64,000 nucleotides of DNA from Ashinkailepas kermadecensis. Lineage: Eukaryota; Arthropoda; Thecostraca; Neolepadidae. A program made the position numbers and the translations under genes. The notes under the pieces are model-generated. The model made no database searches. It had not been told where the DNA came from and saw only the letters and a list, made by a program, of their open reading frames with translations. Where the stretch lies: contig JAOTOM010001515.1 in NCBI GenBank assembly GCA_034440615.1, positions 1 to 64,000 on the forward strand, read 5' to 3'. Shown piece by piece: positions 21,006-33,415 of this stretch; position 1 is the stretch's first letter; the number at the start of each line of letters is the position of its first letter.

Positions 21006-22866
21006 CTACCATTTATTTAGTAAATCACATGTAGGCAAGATATTCCCTATTTCATGTCACACCATTGCATTGGCACAATGGATGATGCAGAATCCTTTTG
21101 TGACAGTGATATTACACAATTCAGCATCAGTAAGTTTTAGGAAATGCAACATCAATGGGCTTTAGGTGACCTAACATCAGTGCATTTTATAGTACCCAAC
21201 ATCAGTAGGTTATAGCCTACAGGCAAACCAACATTATGAAGTTTTTGGTGATTGAACATCGGAAGGTTAGGTTTTTACTTGCAAGTTTGCATTTTTCTTC
21301 ATTGTATATATCCCCACCAAAGATTTATGTTCAATCCCACACCTTTCCCATCTTTTAGTGGCGAAGAGGGAATCGCATGTATCTTCATGGCTAAACATGT
21401 TTTTGTGGTGTTTTTATAGTACTTGAGTGAAATTGACATTTTGTTGGTGAACTGACTACTTATTGAGATATAAGTACTTTAATTTCAACTGCTTATATCT
21501 TAAAAATTTGTCATTTACCAATAAAATGCAAATTAAATTCATTCAAATCATCAGAAAGCATCATACAAATATTTTTTTTTGCAAATTGGTGTATGGGCTT
21601 CTATGCATTTATGTCAGCTTTTGACACTGATGATGTAGATCTGGCATGAAAATTGATCACTGGGAAATGGTACCATCAGCTCAGGATTTAATTTCTGGAA
21701 ATATGGCACCTGTAAAATGCTATTGTCCTTTGTGAAGCCAGAAGACCAAGGCTCTCATCTAGCATACAGCTGGAGGTGCATCATGTGCACCAGGTAGTAC
21801 AAAAGAAGGTACACCAACTCCTGGAGGAAGAGGTACATCTGGTGCCACAATCCTGGGGAGAAAAATCAGAAAAAGGCATGGAATGGACTTGAAGATTGCC
21901 TAGCATCAGCATCTACTGTTTCTTCAGGAACTAAATACCAGCAAGATATTCACGGCTTAAAATCACATCAATCAGCAGATGCATCAGAACCTGTGGACTC
22001 CTTTTGTGACAATGATGAGGCATCCCAGCAGCCAGACAATGCAGGCAATCATCACAACACACCTATTGTGGTGAAGTGTAAGGGTGTTATAGGGTGACAC
22101 TTCACAGGGAAAATATTGTCACTGATTTCAATAGCGATGGTCTGAATTCAGCAGGAAAAAACTTGCTGAGCAGAGGGTGCACTCAAGCATTCTGGAATGC
22201 CACCTCCATAGTTCAAAGCTAAATGGCAAAGCTGAATATTTGGTCTCATTGGAAAGGGGGAAATTAATTATTGGGATCCAGTGCATACAAAGTGACACCC
22301 CCAGATTCTGAGTAGATCCTTTCCAGTCATTGCCAGTACTATTGCACCGTAAGGTATCCACAAGACAAGTTTTATACATCTTACCACCATTCATGAATTC
22401 TACATTACCTGAAAGTGCAAATTTACCTAATTTCCATGACTAAATGTTAGATGCCTGAATTCAAAACGCCAGGTTTCGCCGTTCCTAGGTTCCTCCCCTT
22501 ATTTTACTTCCTCGGACGCCCATGTCGAAAACTGCACGTATATATTAACTGCGTAACCATCCATCATCCACCCATCTTCACTCATCGTCAATGTTTCCAA
22601 ACGCATCATCCAAAATCTTAACAAAGGCAGGAAGCAGCTGACTTTCATCAGCATCAGTCATAGTCACAGGTTCTAGATACTGATTAAGCTGGAGTTATGT
22701 CTCACAACCATAAAGTTACAAATTCTACCAAAAAAACAAGCGGGACCGACCCAACACGACTTTATCTGCGGATTGAGCACCGCGCCCGAAATTGCACCAC
22801 AAACGTCTCATCTCTCTCACATTTGTCGACTGCAAGCGCAAAATTGTGTTCGGTGTGACGTCATAG
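21006..22866. other. unassigned sequence inside the 48-bp inverted repeats
   Basis: Holds a degenerate array of four to five units of about 33 bp (CAACATCAGTAGGTTTTAGG-like) at about 21120-21270. Otherwise there are only short frames; no transposase motif was recognised. Confidence 0.5.
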
Positions 22867-22914
22867 TTCCGTTTACTCCGACTGCACCGTATACATGCTT
22901 GCCGAACAGGGCTC
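22867..22914 (-). repeat. 48-bp terminal-like inverted repeat, right arm
   Basis: Inverted partner of 19013-19060 (one mismatch). Flanks outside the two arms show no obvious target duplication. Confidence 0.9.
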
Positions 22915-24069
22915 AGGGTCCAATTGTGATTTTTTAGTTGAGCTCAATCACGGCGCACTTACGCCATATATTTGCGCGAAAACAACGTCCTCCATCATAT
23001 GAATCTCATCTTCATGCATTAACTGAATACCAGGATCATCCTTCTCAAAGGAAATATGAAATTACTAAAACTATGAACAACAATCGGAACAGATGCAGAT
23101 CACAGGACATGTTATCTTTAGGCCTGTCATTCGGTCTAAGGGAAGATGTTACTTTACCGGCCGGATCGGCCACGATTACCGTGCCCAGAAGTACCGCCGT
23201 TCTCCTGCCGCCGACTAAAATCCTACTCAAGCCCGATCGACGAGGTCGGGCAAGTTGAGATGAGGAAAAGTCAGCATCGGGTAGAGAAGCGCCTCGGGGA
23301 CAAGGGAGCCCGGCGGGTCCAGACATCAGATTATATGCTGTACGTTAAGAAGGCAGGCCAAACCGCAACACGGGGAGACGATGCTCAACCGAGAGGAAAG
23401 AGAGAGAAAGAGAAATTGCTTGGTTCATCCCATAGGCGAAAAGGACGTGTGCTCCCCGCAGTCTCTTAGGACACATACATAGCCAGAAATAAAGACAAAT
23501 TTGGGACTTTGTAAAACAAGGCACACTATATACATTGTACGATCATCTGGACAAACAATTGAAAGGCAATTTGGACAATTTATGATACAGCGCCAAATGT
23601 TTCCTTTTTGTCGCGGAATTCACACCGTCGTCGGCTGATTTCTCCAGCAAGCTCCACCGGTCGCTCCCGTGGGCCTGTCTCAACCATCCTCAACTAGCCT
23701 GCACTGAGTTCCTTCTGGTGGAGCCACGGGAACAGACCCTTTGACCTCAGCCGACCGGGCCGACAGGCACTGGGAATAAGCCTATCCCTAAATCCCCAGG
23801 CCACCGGAGCGAAGTAACCTGTCACTTGAATAGCGTGGGCCCCACGGGCCCGTCCGCCCATCGGGGATATTAGGACCAGAGGCATGTTGCTCTCCCATCA
23901 CAACTAGTACTGTACGACGGGGAACGTCACCCTCCAGGACTTTGCCAACTAACCGGGTGTGGTGAGGGGCGAGGGGTGCGACTATCCCGATAAAGCAAGG
24001 CAGGAGGGCAGGACGAGAAGAGAAGATCGACCTCGAGAAGATCCTGGGCGGGAAGAACTAATGACGACT
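22915..24069. other. no gene recognised; repeat R4 copy at 23738-23935
   Basis: A segment of about 190 bp (CACTGGGAATAAG, ACCTGTCACTTGA, GCATGTTGCTCTCCCATCAC, ACTAGTAC) matches 35047-35226 in the same orientation. Class unknown. The remainder is unassigned. Confidence 0.6.
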
Positions 24070-24140
24070 GTGTAATGCTGCGAGTTGGACGGCGGCAGCG
24101 AGGAAGTGACCTACGCAACTCGGCCGACAGGTGGCAGTGT
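24070..24140 (+). promoter_or_regulatory. copy of duplicon flank with CTCF-like motif
   Basis: GGCGGCAGCGAGGAAGTGAC and CAACTCGGCCGACAGGTGGC match the flank of both zinc-finger duplicons (9330-9375 and 36425-36475). CCGACAGGTGGCAGTG is the closest of the three to the CTCF consensus. Confidence 0.4.
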
Positions 24141-25692
24141 GCGAGCGGGGACTTTGTAACTGTGTTGTTTGTTGTCTCGCCTCTTGTGCATATGGATATG
24201 TGCATGTCCTCATATCAGGGCATACACGACGTGTATGCCCGCATTTCGTTCCTATCGATTACTTGGTTTTTACTATTGTGCCGTGTCTCATCAATGCTTC
24301 TTCAATTTTGATCTTGCTCGGTGCTTGGGCTTAGGGGCGCGCCGACTACACGGCCATTTGGCGCAGTGATAAATTATTCGTGAAATAAGGTGGAATATAC
24401 CACTTTATGACCGCTAAATTGACATCCTTCTCCAAGAAGTATCGGCATCTTGCTTCTTGATGAGTGCTTATGACGTTTTCGTGTCTCCTTTCTAACCGTA
24501 TCTCGTTGTTAAGTATCAAGCTCTTGCTTTAAAAAAACCGATGGTGATACACGAACATTTTGCAGCGCAATTTGATGGGAATGAATTAACTATAATGTGA
24601 TATGGCATACAATACCAGTTTATAGCGTAGGTATTTTTTTCGCAATCCGGCATATAACTCTTCATAAATTACGAATCTCAAAACAAATGATGAAAGGTGC
24701 TGTCATAAATACGGCATTGGCTCAACCTTGAGTCTGAAAGACATCAAAAGTTTCGTAACTATCGCTACGGGAGCTTGTTGTGACTATCTCTTAATGAAAG
24801 GCTCAACTGTGGGAGAAGATGGGAAAATCAAGAAAAGTCATCATGTTGAGTCCTAATACAGTTGCTTAACCATCTTCAGGTACTACAAACATCAGAATAC
24901 GATACAAATGAGATACAGACTTGGGCATTACAAGGCGGGAGCGTAGTCTGGCTTGGTGCGTTCGTTGACAAAAACCCGTTATTTGCTAGAAAGTCAAGAA
25001 GTATTTCTTGTAATCATGGTATTGGAAAATGGTATAGCTATTTGGCTATCCAACAGTACTAAATTCATCATCTGGCATTCACACAGGTATAAAACATTCC
25101 TGGATCACATGTTCAAAGTTTGCATATACACCTCTTTTCATGACTTCCTAATCTATGACGAAAGACCTGCCATCTTCTTGGCATTTAAATGGCTACTTCA
25201 TGCTCATAGTTAATAGCTCATCCCAAAGTAGTGCACTGTGACACAATTCCTCTTTTGAAAGACTATGTACTCTGATCTGTCTGAACTTCGACACTTTTAT
25301 GCACAACATTTACATGAAGAAATTCACTGACTTGGCTCATATACCAATCGTGTTTGAAGCTAGTACCACAATTTAAGTTCCAGTGTCAGGCAGATTACAA
25401 TCAAAGAATCAGTCTTTGCTATTTGTAAGCAACGTTTTCTTGTTCCTTTTCCTCTAAATGGGAGCTTCAGAGCTTTGAAAACTTAGTGAATACCTGATCA
25501 CCTATCAATTAAAAGCTTGAACAGAATTACCTGACAGGTATTTCATGTGGATTATTTCAACAGAAGTTTTTTATTCCATGAATTACATTCATCTGCAAAA
25601 TTGAATCAGTAACAAATTACAGTGCAGTAACAAAAAGATTGCTAGGGTATTTTTCTACAACTCACATGATCGATGATGTTCTTGATCATATG
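24141..25692. other. no gene recognised; LINE-tail-like piece at 24325-24365
   Basis: GCTTGGGCTTAGGGGCGCGC resembles the 3' end of the LINE at 28814 in the same orientation. The rest is unassigned AT-rich sequence. Confidence 0.45.
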
Positions 25693-25760
25693 ATTGATTG
25701 GTTGATTCATTATTGGGTTTTAGCATGCATTAACCCAATTGGATTATATTGCACAAATAA
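25693..25760 (-). mobile_element. short LINE-tail-like insertion (type II)
   Basis: Matches the 55-bp element at 47133-47187 in the same orientation, reading TTATTGGGTTTTAG-GCAT-AACCCA and ending TATATTGCAC. A second, oppositely oriented element is inserted immediately to its right. Confidence 0.65.
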
Positions 25761-25817
25761 TGGGCGCTACATGACCGATGTAGTCGATGCGCCCTAAAGC
25801 CCTAATAACTAACTAAC
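25761..25817 (+). mobile_element. 57-bp retroposed element with 12-bp target duplication
   Basis: The insert begins TGGGCGCTACATGACC and ends GCGCCCTAAAGCCCTAATAA plus CTAACTAAC. It is flanked by perfect TTGCACAAATAA copies (25749-25760 and 25818-25829). Its GGGCGC...GCGCCC stem and the CCTAA-GCCC-AATAAC tail match the 3' end of the LINE inserted at 28814-31362. Confidence 0.8.
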
Positions 25818-26099
25818 TTGCACAAATAACAGGAGCAAATCATATCATATCTCTATGCAACAAGAGCCAAAACTGGAATTGATTTAATTCTGCCAAGTAT
25901 GATTAGGTGAATATCAAGCTATCCTTTGGACAAAAACCAAGGTGAATGAAATGAATTGCCAGCAGTAGAAATATGATGCATTGAATGGAAAAGGAAAACA
26001 AACAAAAATCTCAGCACAAACAGGTAACAAACCACAAGTTTGTAATGGAATATTGTGTTTCACACTGAAAATGCCTATGATTATTATAATTGTGGAATC

Positions 26100-26670
26100 A
26101 AGTATAAACTGGAATATTGTGTCCAAGCTTGGTCCCCCAGTTATGAAAGAGATTGTTGGCTTTTAGAGAGAGTACAAAAGAGGGCAACACAAATGGTGAA
26201 GGGTATGGGCAACCTGGCATATCAGGAAAGATTGAAGAAATTGAATATGTTTTCACTTAGATATAGAAGGCTGAGAGGAGATCTCATCGAGGTCTTTAAA
26301 TTTGTTCATGGTCAGGAACAGGGTTATCTCAGGGAACTGTTTTAATTTAACAGAAATGATGCAATTAGAGGTCATCAATTCAAAATTAAAGTTAATCACA
26401 GCAGGACAAGGTTAAGACAGTCCTTCTTCACCAACAGGGTAGTAGAACACTGGAACCAGCTGCCAGAAACCATTGTCAGTAGCAACACACTGAACATCTT
26501 TAAGAACAGCATAGACAATCATTATAAGAATAGGGGGCTTGTTTTTCTGTATTCCAGGGAGAGTTGATCAACACATTTGGTGGACAACTGGTTCAGTGTA
26601 CAGAGTGCAACCAAGAAGGGCCCTTGTGGCTCATAGTTGCACTGATCTTTTATGTCTTTATGTCTTATAA
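26100..26670 (+). pseudogene. CR1-like LINE, 3' fragment
   Basis: Encodes LEYCVQAWSPSYERDCWLLE through LRRLRGDLIEVFKFVHGQEQ-like sequence, then VVEHWNQLPETIVSSNTLN, with an in-frame stop after QGYLRELF (about 26343). It ends in the 3' UTR and an 8-base tail CTTTTATGTCTTTATGTCTT. Same family as 33636-34095. 5'-truncated and non-functional. Confidence 0.88.
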
Positions 26671-27215
26671 TGGGAAATTCCAAAAGATTGCTGCAAGAAC
26701 AAAAACGACATTTGCGGCACAGAATCAAAACATTATTATGTCATAAATGGCATGCATGGCCATTATGTAATAACCTTAGGAATGATTCAAAGGTGCAGCA
26801 TGACAAGAGTTTCAGAATTATATTGACAAACTGGGTGTGTTAGAACTGTTATATGCCAACCAATAATGCGAAATAATGGTAAAGACTCACTGATGATGCT
26901 AATTGTGCAAAGAAACAAAAATGTGTCATAACACCTTCAGTCACTAAAAGTGAATGCACATAATATGCCTAAGATGCCAGAAAAACTTGAGGTTTCTAAA
27001 CCGTAACATCACAATAAGGATTCTCAAATTGTATTTGAAGACCATGAGTACAGTGTTTAAACAAAAACAGACTATCATAAAATATTTTTTATTAATGTAT
27101 TCAAGTCATTCAGATTGGCCTGATGTAGCCATTTAATGATGTTATACAATTCAATCATATCACTCCTTAATCCCATATACTTTGGAGAGTTCATTCATGA
27201 TGCTATAAGTGTTTC
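26671..27215. other. no gene recognised
   Basis: AT-rich sequence between two CR1 copies of opposite orientation, without recognisable motifs. Confidence 0.5.
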
Positions 27216-28813
27216 ATAAAGACATAAAGACATACAAGATCAGTGCAACTATGAGCCACAAGGGCCCTTCTTGGTTGCACTTTGGACACTGAATCAGTTG
27301 CCCACCAAATCTGTCTATCAACCCTCCCTGGAATACAGAAAAACAAGCCCCCTATGCTTATAATGATTGTCTATGCCGTTTTTAAAGATGTTCAGTGTGT
27401 TGCTACTGACAATGTTCCTGGCAGCTGGTTCCAGTGTTCGACTAGCCTGTTGGTCAAGAAAGACTGTCTTAACCTTGTCCTGCTGTGATTAACTTTAATT
27501 TTGAATTGATGACCTCTAATTGCATCATTTCTGTTAAATTCAAACATTTCCCTGAGATATCCCTGTTCCTGACCATGAACAAATATAAAAACCTCCATGA
27601 GATCTCCTCTCAGCCTTCTATATCTAAGTGGAACCATATTCAATTTCTTCAATCTTTCCTCATATGCCAGGTTGCCTAGCCCATTAACCATTTTTGTTCC
27701 CTCTTTTGCACTCTCTCTAAAAGCCAACAATCTTTCTCATAACTAGGGGACCAAGCTTGGACGCAGTATTTTAGATGCGGCCTGACATATGCACAGTAAA
27801 GCTTCCTGATGACCTCCTCCTTTTGTATGACACATTCGTCTGTATTGCCCCAATCATTCTTAGTGCCTTCTTCCTGGCTTCTTTGGTCTGTTCTGATGCC
27901 CCCAATTTTGTGTTCAACATAACACTTAAGGTTCAAAATAACACTTAAGTCCTTCTCCTGCTGAGTCACAGATAGTACTTGGCCACCCATGAAGTATGGC
28001 GCCTTCATATGCTGCCTACCTACATGCATGACTTTGCACTTATCAAAATTAAATTTCATTTACCATTTTTAGGACCACTTCACGAGCTCGTCTAAGTCTT
28101 TCTGCAGCAAGACCTGCTCATTATGCCCATTATTGCCCTAAAGACCTTCAAATCATCTGCAAATTGCAAAACCTTACTGCTTGGGCCACTTTCAATGTTA
28201 TTTACAAACATAATGAACAATAGTGGTTCCAGTACTGACCCCTGGGGGACTCCACTAAGAACATTTTTCCATGATGATTGTACCATTTAGCATCACTCTC
28301 TGCTGTCTATCTGAAAGCCACAACCCTATCCATTTTAGGATGTTACCCACAATACCATGGGCCTGAAGTTGCATCATTAACCGTTTATGAGGTACCTTGT
28401 CAAAGTCCTAGCTAAAGTCAAGATCAACCTACATCAACCTGATTTCCCTTATCAAATTGTTCTGTAGCAACATTACAAAAGTCCAAGAGATTTGTGAGAC
28501 AGGATCGCCCTTTTCTAAACCCATGTTGAGTATTTTGAATCTCTCTATTTCCTTCCAGAAAATTAACTATTTTATCCTTGATAATTGATTCAAGTACCTT
28601 GTAGACTAGTGATGTGAGGCTTACTGGCCTATAGTTTTCAACTTTGCCTCTTTCTCCTTTCTTGAAAATAGGAACTACATTTGCCCTTTCCAATCGGTTG
28701 GAATTTCATTTTGTGAAACTGATCTACAAAATATTATACTGAGTGGAATTGCCAATTCTTTTTCAGCTTCCCGCAATACCCTAGCATAAATTCCATCAGG
28801 TCCTGCTGCCTTG
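27216..28813 (-). pseudogene. CR1-like LINE, 3' half (reverse transcriptase and 3' UTR)
   Basis: Downstream part of the element that begins at 33635, separated from its upstream half by the LINE at 28814-31362. In order on the minus strand: AAGPDGIYARVLREAEKEL (RT start), VPIFKKGERGKVENYRPVSL, GFRKGRSCLTNLL, GVPQGSVLEPLLF, FADDLKVF (catalytic xADD), KCKVMHVGRQHMKAPYFMGG, YCVQAWSPSYEKDCWLLERV and HWNQLPGT. Several frameshifts and stops break it. It ends with the 3' UTR and the ATGTCTTT-type tail at 27216-27235. All RT signature blocks are recognisable, so the copy was probably long before decay. Confidence 0.88.
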
Positions 28814-31362
28814 GTTGGTTATTTGGGCTTAAGGGCGCATCGACTGCGTTGGTCATACAGCGCCCATAACAATTTTAGATGGACAACTTAAGAGGATTCA
28901 TGCCAACAGTAGTACGCGAGCTTTCAAAATATGGGCAGATCATTCCGAGCTTATAGTGCTACGTGTCAGTGAGGTGTGTAAATCGCTCTAAATTTGACAT
29001 CCGAGAGAAAGCGAAACAGTTGTCCTGAGGTTACTACGCGTGAGTGGTCACCCAGGAGTTCGCGGATTGACGGAGACTGCACGACTCCGAGAAGGCGTCT
29101 TCGAGCATCGGCGAGCAGGGGACAGGATATCAGAACGTGACGTACTGATAGTGGTGCGTGACATCGAGGGCAGTTTGGCCTGTCCTCCCCACAGAGCAGA
29201 TGGTGGTGTGTTGCGTGGGTGTGCCCTAGCCTAAGGCGGCAGAGCACGACCTCGTCTTGCCTCGTCCTACGGTAGGATGAGGGCCACTCCCCAAGACATG
29301 GCTTGATTGTTCGCAGTTTATTGTCCTGCAGAGTGTCCCAACTAGACTGCCATTTTTTTAAAACAAAGGTCGCGATAGAACGGTCATACTCCCTCGCGGG
29401 GGAGCGGCATAGATCGCAAATATGGTGCTTGAGCTGCTCGTTTCGCAGCAGCATCCGCTGCCTCGTTCCCCACAATGCCGACATGGCTCGGGATCCAACA
29501 GAGGACGATAGTCTTCCCAGCTTGAGCCAGTGATCCCAGACGCCGTAAAACGTCCTGTAAAATGGTGTCAGGTGGGTTAAACTGCTTTAGCGCCCAGAGA
29601 CTGCTGAGAGAGTCGGTAAAAATCACATGCGAGGTATCCCGCCCCACTTCAATAAAACTGAGAGCCTTTGAGATCGCCACCAGCTCTGAAGTGTAAACAG
29701 TTGCATGTGGTGGTAGGGAAAAAGATCTTGACAGAGGCCCAGTAACAAATGCACTGCCCACACCATCATCCGTCTTGGATCCATCTGTGTAAGTTGGGAC
29801 GTATCCCTCGAACGAGGCTATGTGTTCCAGCGCACATGACAGTCGGTACTGTGGTGTCGCATGGTCCTTTCCAACCGAGGAAAGTGACATATCTATTATA
29901 GGAGGAGTCACCTGCCATGGCGGCGTTCCAGCCAGATTGGACTGCATAATTCCCTTCGGTCGAATACCACTGTCCTCAAAGAGCCTGCGTATTCGAACGC
30001 AAAAAGGAATGGCATGCAGAAGGCGTCCTCGACCAAATGATGCAATGAGTCGATGGGAGAACACATGCGAATATGTAGGGTGACCAGGGAATTGGCGCAG
30101 CTTACAGGCATATCGCATCCCGAGCATTTCGCGGCGGAGCGAGAGTGGTGGTTCGTGAGTTTCAGCCAGAAGGCTGACAGAAGGTGAAGTGCGGAAAGCG
30201 CCGGTCACAATGCGGAGCGCCGAGTGGTGTACAGTGTCCAGTGAGCGCTTGCTTGTTGCACATGCGCTGTCATATATAAAACACGCGTAGTCCAGTTTTG
30301 AACGAATGAGGGAGCGATACAACAGTAACATGGTTTTCCTGTCTCCTCCGTAAGATGTGTGTGCAACCATTTTTAGCAGGTTTAGGGATTTAAAACACTT
30401 CTCCCGAAGTGTCTTAAAATGTTCCTTGTAATTAAGACGAGTGTCAAAAATAACTCCTAAGAATCGGGTCACTTGCCGGAAGGGAATCCGCTCACCATAC
30501 AGCTGGAGGGCAGTTCCGGCGGCGCCGACAAAAGTGCATGCCAACTGTTTTTGCAATCGGGAATCTAAACCCATTTTCGGAACTCCACTTTTCCAAGTGG
30601 GATACCGCCAACTGCAGCTGTCGTGCCATCGAAGGTGCACTGGATGTACAGCACCAAATCGCTACATCGTCAACAAAGAGTGATCTGCCAATGCTGCGTG
30701 GAAGGGAGTCGCCGATGTCGTTAATCGCGATGGCGAACAGCGCCACGCTAAGTACACTTCCTTGTGGTACTCCATCAATTTGTGGATACCTGTCTGACAA
30801 GTAGTTCCCGATGCGTACGCGAAAAAAGCGTTTGGACAGAAAGTTCTCAAGGAAGTGAGCCATGGAGCCTCGTATTCCATATCTGAAGACCTTCTTCAGA
30901 ATGCCGTAGTGCCAAGTTGTGTCGTAGGCTCCTTGAATGTCGAAAAACACTGCACCGACATGTCGGTTCTGGTGGAAAGCTGTTCGTACCACAGTGTCCA
31001 GAGTTAAAAGATGGTCGTTGGTGCTGCGGTTTTTCCTAAAACCACACTGTGCATTACTTAAAATGTCGAAGCATTCCAAAAACCAGGTCAAACGAACATT
31101 TACCATCTTCTCCACCAGTTTACAAAGTGATGATGTTAGTGAAATGGGTCGGTAGCTCGCCGGGTCTGAGGCATCCTTGCCTGGTTTCAAAATTGGTATC
31201 ATTGTAGCATCGCGCCAGGTGGATGGAAAGTCGCCTTTCTCCCAAAGTGTATTTATGGTGTCTAACATAGTTTCAAGTGCACGTGTTGGGAGATGCTTGA
31301 GCATGTCGTTGTGTACAAGGTCGGGACCCTCGGATACACTTCGAAGGCCTCCAATAGCGGAA
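28814..31362 (-). mobile_element. I/Jockey-like LINE inserted into the CR1 element
   Basis: A 5'-truncated insertion whose 8-bp flanks CTGCCTTG (28806-28813 and 31363-31370) are identical and, once merged, restore the continuous CR1 reading IKPNKA-AGPDG. The coding part is described separately. The 3' end on the minus strand carries a GGGCGC/GCGCCC stem (28860-28865 and 28833-28838) and an AAGCCCAAATAACCAAC tail instead of poly(A). The preserved TSD and modest coding damage suggest it is younger than the CR1 host. Confidence 0.92.
28966..31304 (-). pseudogene. LINE pol remnant: reverse transcriptase, RNase H, C-terminal zinc knuckle
   Basis: Three consecutive frames joined by two frameshifts (about 30530 and 29400). 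First frame: RT with PILKPGKDASDPASYRPISL, QCGFRKNRSTNDHL, FFDIQGAYDTTWH, GVPQGSVLS and FVDDVAIW (catalytic DD retained). Second frame: RT thumb, then RNase H with YTDGSKTDDGVGSAFV, SELVAISKALSFIE, FTDSLSSLWALK and WIPSHVGIVGNEAADAAAK, including the D-E-D-D residues. Third frame: GHTHATHHHLL and CPRCHAPLSVRHVLISCP, the zinc knuckle typical of this LINE group. The endonuclease is lost by 5' truncation. RNase H favours an I/R1/LOA-like clade over classical Jockey. Not active as it stands. Confidence 0.9.
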
Positions 31363-32698
31363 CTGCCTTGTTTGGCTTTATTTTCATGACATAATTCAAA
31401 ACAACATCACTGTCAATGAAATCAACATCATGCAACTGATCACCTGTCGCTGAGCTGTGGTTCACAGTTGGCAGATTAGTCACATCCTCCAATGTAAACA
31501 CTGATTTAAACTGCTTGCTCAATTCCTCAACCATCTCACCATCCTCACTCAATATAATCCCATTTAATTCCAGTGGACCAATTGTGCTTGAAACTTTACT
31601 TAGCTTGTAGAAACTAAAGAACTTATTACTGTCCCCATTACAGTTCCTAGCCAAATCCAATTCTTTTGCTCACTTTGCTGCTCTGGTCTTCTGCTTCACA
31701 GCGTCTCTAGCTTTTTGATACAACCTTATATTTACTATATTTGAAGCTTCCTTAATTACTCTAAATGCATCTTTCTTAGCCTTAATTGCTTTTGTCAAAT
31801 CTGGTGTAAGCCATGCTGTCTTTCCCACTCTTCTTATGCACCTTTGCTTTTGGGGGACATGTCTAATCTGAATTTCCCTCAAGTAAGATTTGAACTTTTC
31901 CCACATTTCACAGGCATTTAAATCGGAGAATTCTTCTTCCCATTTTATGGCACTTAAAGCCGCTCTCATGCACTCAAAGTCTGCCCTGTTAAAATTTAGA
32001 ACCTTTGCCAAATTATCCTTGATTGTCCCTGCTACATGTGCCTTGAATCTCACTATGTTATGGTCATTTTTCCCAGAGTTTCTCCAACATTCGTCTTGAA
32101 CTAAATCACTTAAATCCGAGAAGACAAGGTCCAAGAATGAGCCCTGCCTAGTTGGTTCTGTTACAAACTGGTGTAAGAACAGGTCCTCTTCAAGGCATTT
32201 CCTAAACAGTTTACATGCTGGGGAGCCAACACCAACATTTTCATATCCCTTTAGATTAAAGTCACCCAGAATAAGGCATTTCCTCTGAAAGTTTCTACTG
32301 ATTTCCTCACAAATCACCTTATCAAGCTCCAGTTGCTGAGAATGTGGCAAGGTTCCTGATCGGTACAAAGCTCCTATTCTAAGTTTATTGCTGTTGCCTT
32401 TTCCCACAGAAACATCAAGCCAAATGGACTCCACAGACAAATTTTTTACCCCATCTGCTACTTTTTGAGAACTGAATAAGCTATTCACATAGAGCATTGC
32501 ACCACCCCCTTTCACTGCTGGACCCCTATTGCATGAAAACATATTGTATCCCTGGATCTCATAGTCCTGCAAGTTATCCCCAAAATACCCCTCACTGACC
32601 CATGCCTCAGGAATGCAAACAAAATCTGGTTCCTCATCAGCAACACAGCACTTGAACTCGTCAAATTTGGATCGAATACTCTGAGCATTAAGCATCAT
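31262..32698 (-). pseudogene. CR1-like LINE ORF2, endonuclease half
   Basis: An apurinic-type endonuclease domain with NAQSIRSKFDEF, VCIPEAWVSE, GGGAMLYVNS, LGDFNLKGYE and NDHNIVRFKAHV (the SDH-type motif is diverged). A linker continues to MKIKPNKA at about 31371, where the nested LINE interrupts; translation beyond 31371 belongs to the insert. One in-frame TGA at about 31667 separates TRAAK from AKELDLAR. The expected catalytic E reads as IPEAW. It would nick target DNA for target-primed reverse transcription if intact. Confidence 0.88.
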
Positions 32699-32893
32699 AA
32701 ACTTAAGAAACGTTCCATCACCATCTTTGGTTTTTCATGCTGAGTAGCTCTATCATCTCTGGATGAGCTACCACTCTGCCCCTTGATCTACTGCCATCCC
32801 TATTTGCTGACTGTGAGGTTCTATTGCCTATGCTGTCACTATTGGCATATTCATGAGATGGTAATGCCATTTCTTCCCTCCCCACCCCATTAT

Positions 32894-33415
32894 CTAGTTT
32901 CCCTGAAGGACATGTTCATACACTTTACTTAACACCTGCACTCCCTTATCGGAGAAGTGCAGGCCATCCCTTTGATAGAGGTCCCATGAACCATAAAACC
33001 TGCACCACTTGTCAACAAAGGTCAAACCTAATTCATTGCAGAGCCTACCCACCCTGGCATTAGCTGCCAGTGCCCTAGATCTCCACTCAGGGGAGACTCC
33101 AGCCCTAGGCAGAATAGCTGTCACAACAACTCTGCTTTTGCTTTGCTTCATGGTGGCCAGAAGGACCCTGTAGTCCTGCATCAGCTCTTCACTCCTAGCG
33201 GGACCTATGTTGTTCACTCTTACCTGCACTATAACTGTACTAAACTGGTCCTCACTGGTGGCCTGTGCCACCACTGGGACCAGGTCTGTAACCTTGGCAC
33301 CAGGCCTGGTGATGCACCTCCTGCCTCTCCTACCTTTACAGAAAACTCTATCTAAATGCCACACCCGAGAGTCTCCTACCACCAGCAGTCTCCTTGCTGC
33401 TATCACTGCTATCAC
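32894..33415 (-). pseudogene. CR1-like LINE ORF1, SGNH/GDS esterase-like domain
   Basis: The 173-residue frame shows a GDS block (VVGDSRVWHLD), a block-III-like VRVNNIG and a C-terminal DGLHFSDKG (D-x-x-H), the hallmarks of SGNH hydrolases. An esterase in ORF1 is a known property of CR1-clade LINEs, and its position directly upstream of the endonuclease agrees. In another frame just upstream (about 33440-33500), TSNRFRALEDGP continues the N-terminal part, so a frameshift splits ORF1. The frame is open here but has lost its proper start. Confidence 0.8.
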
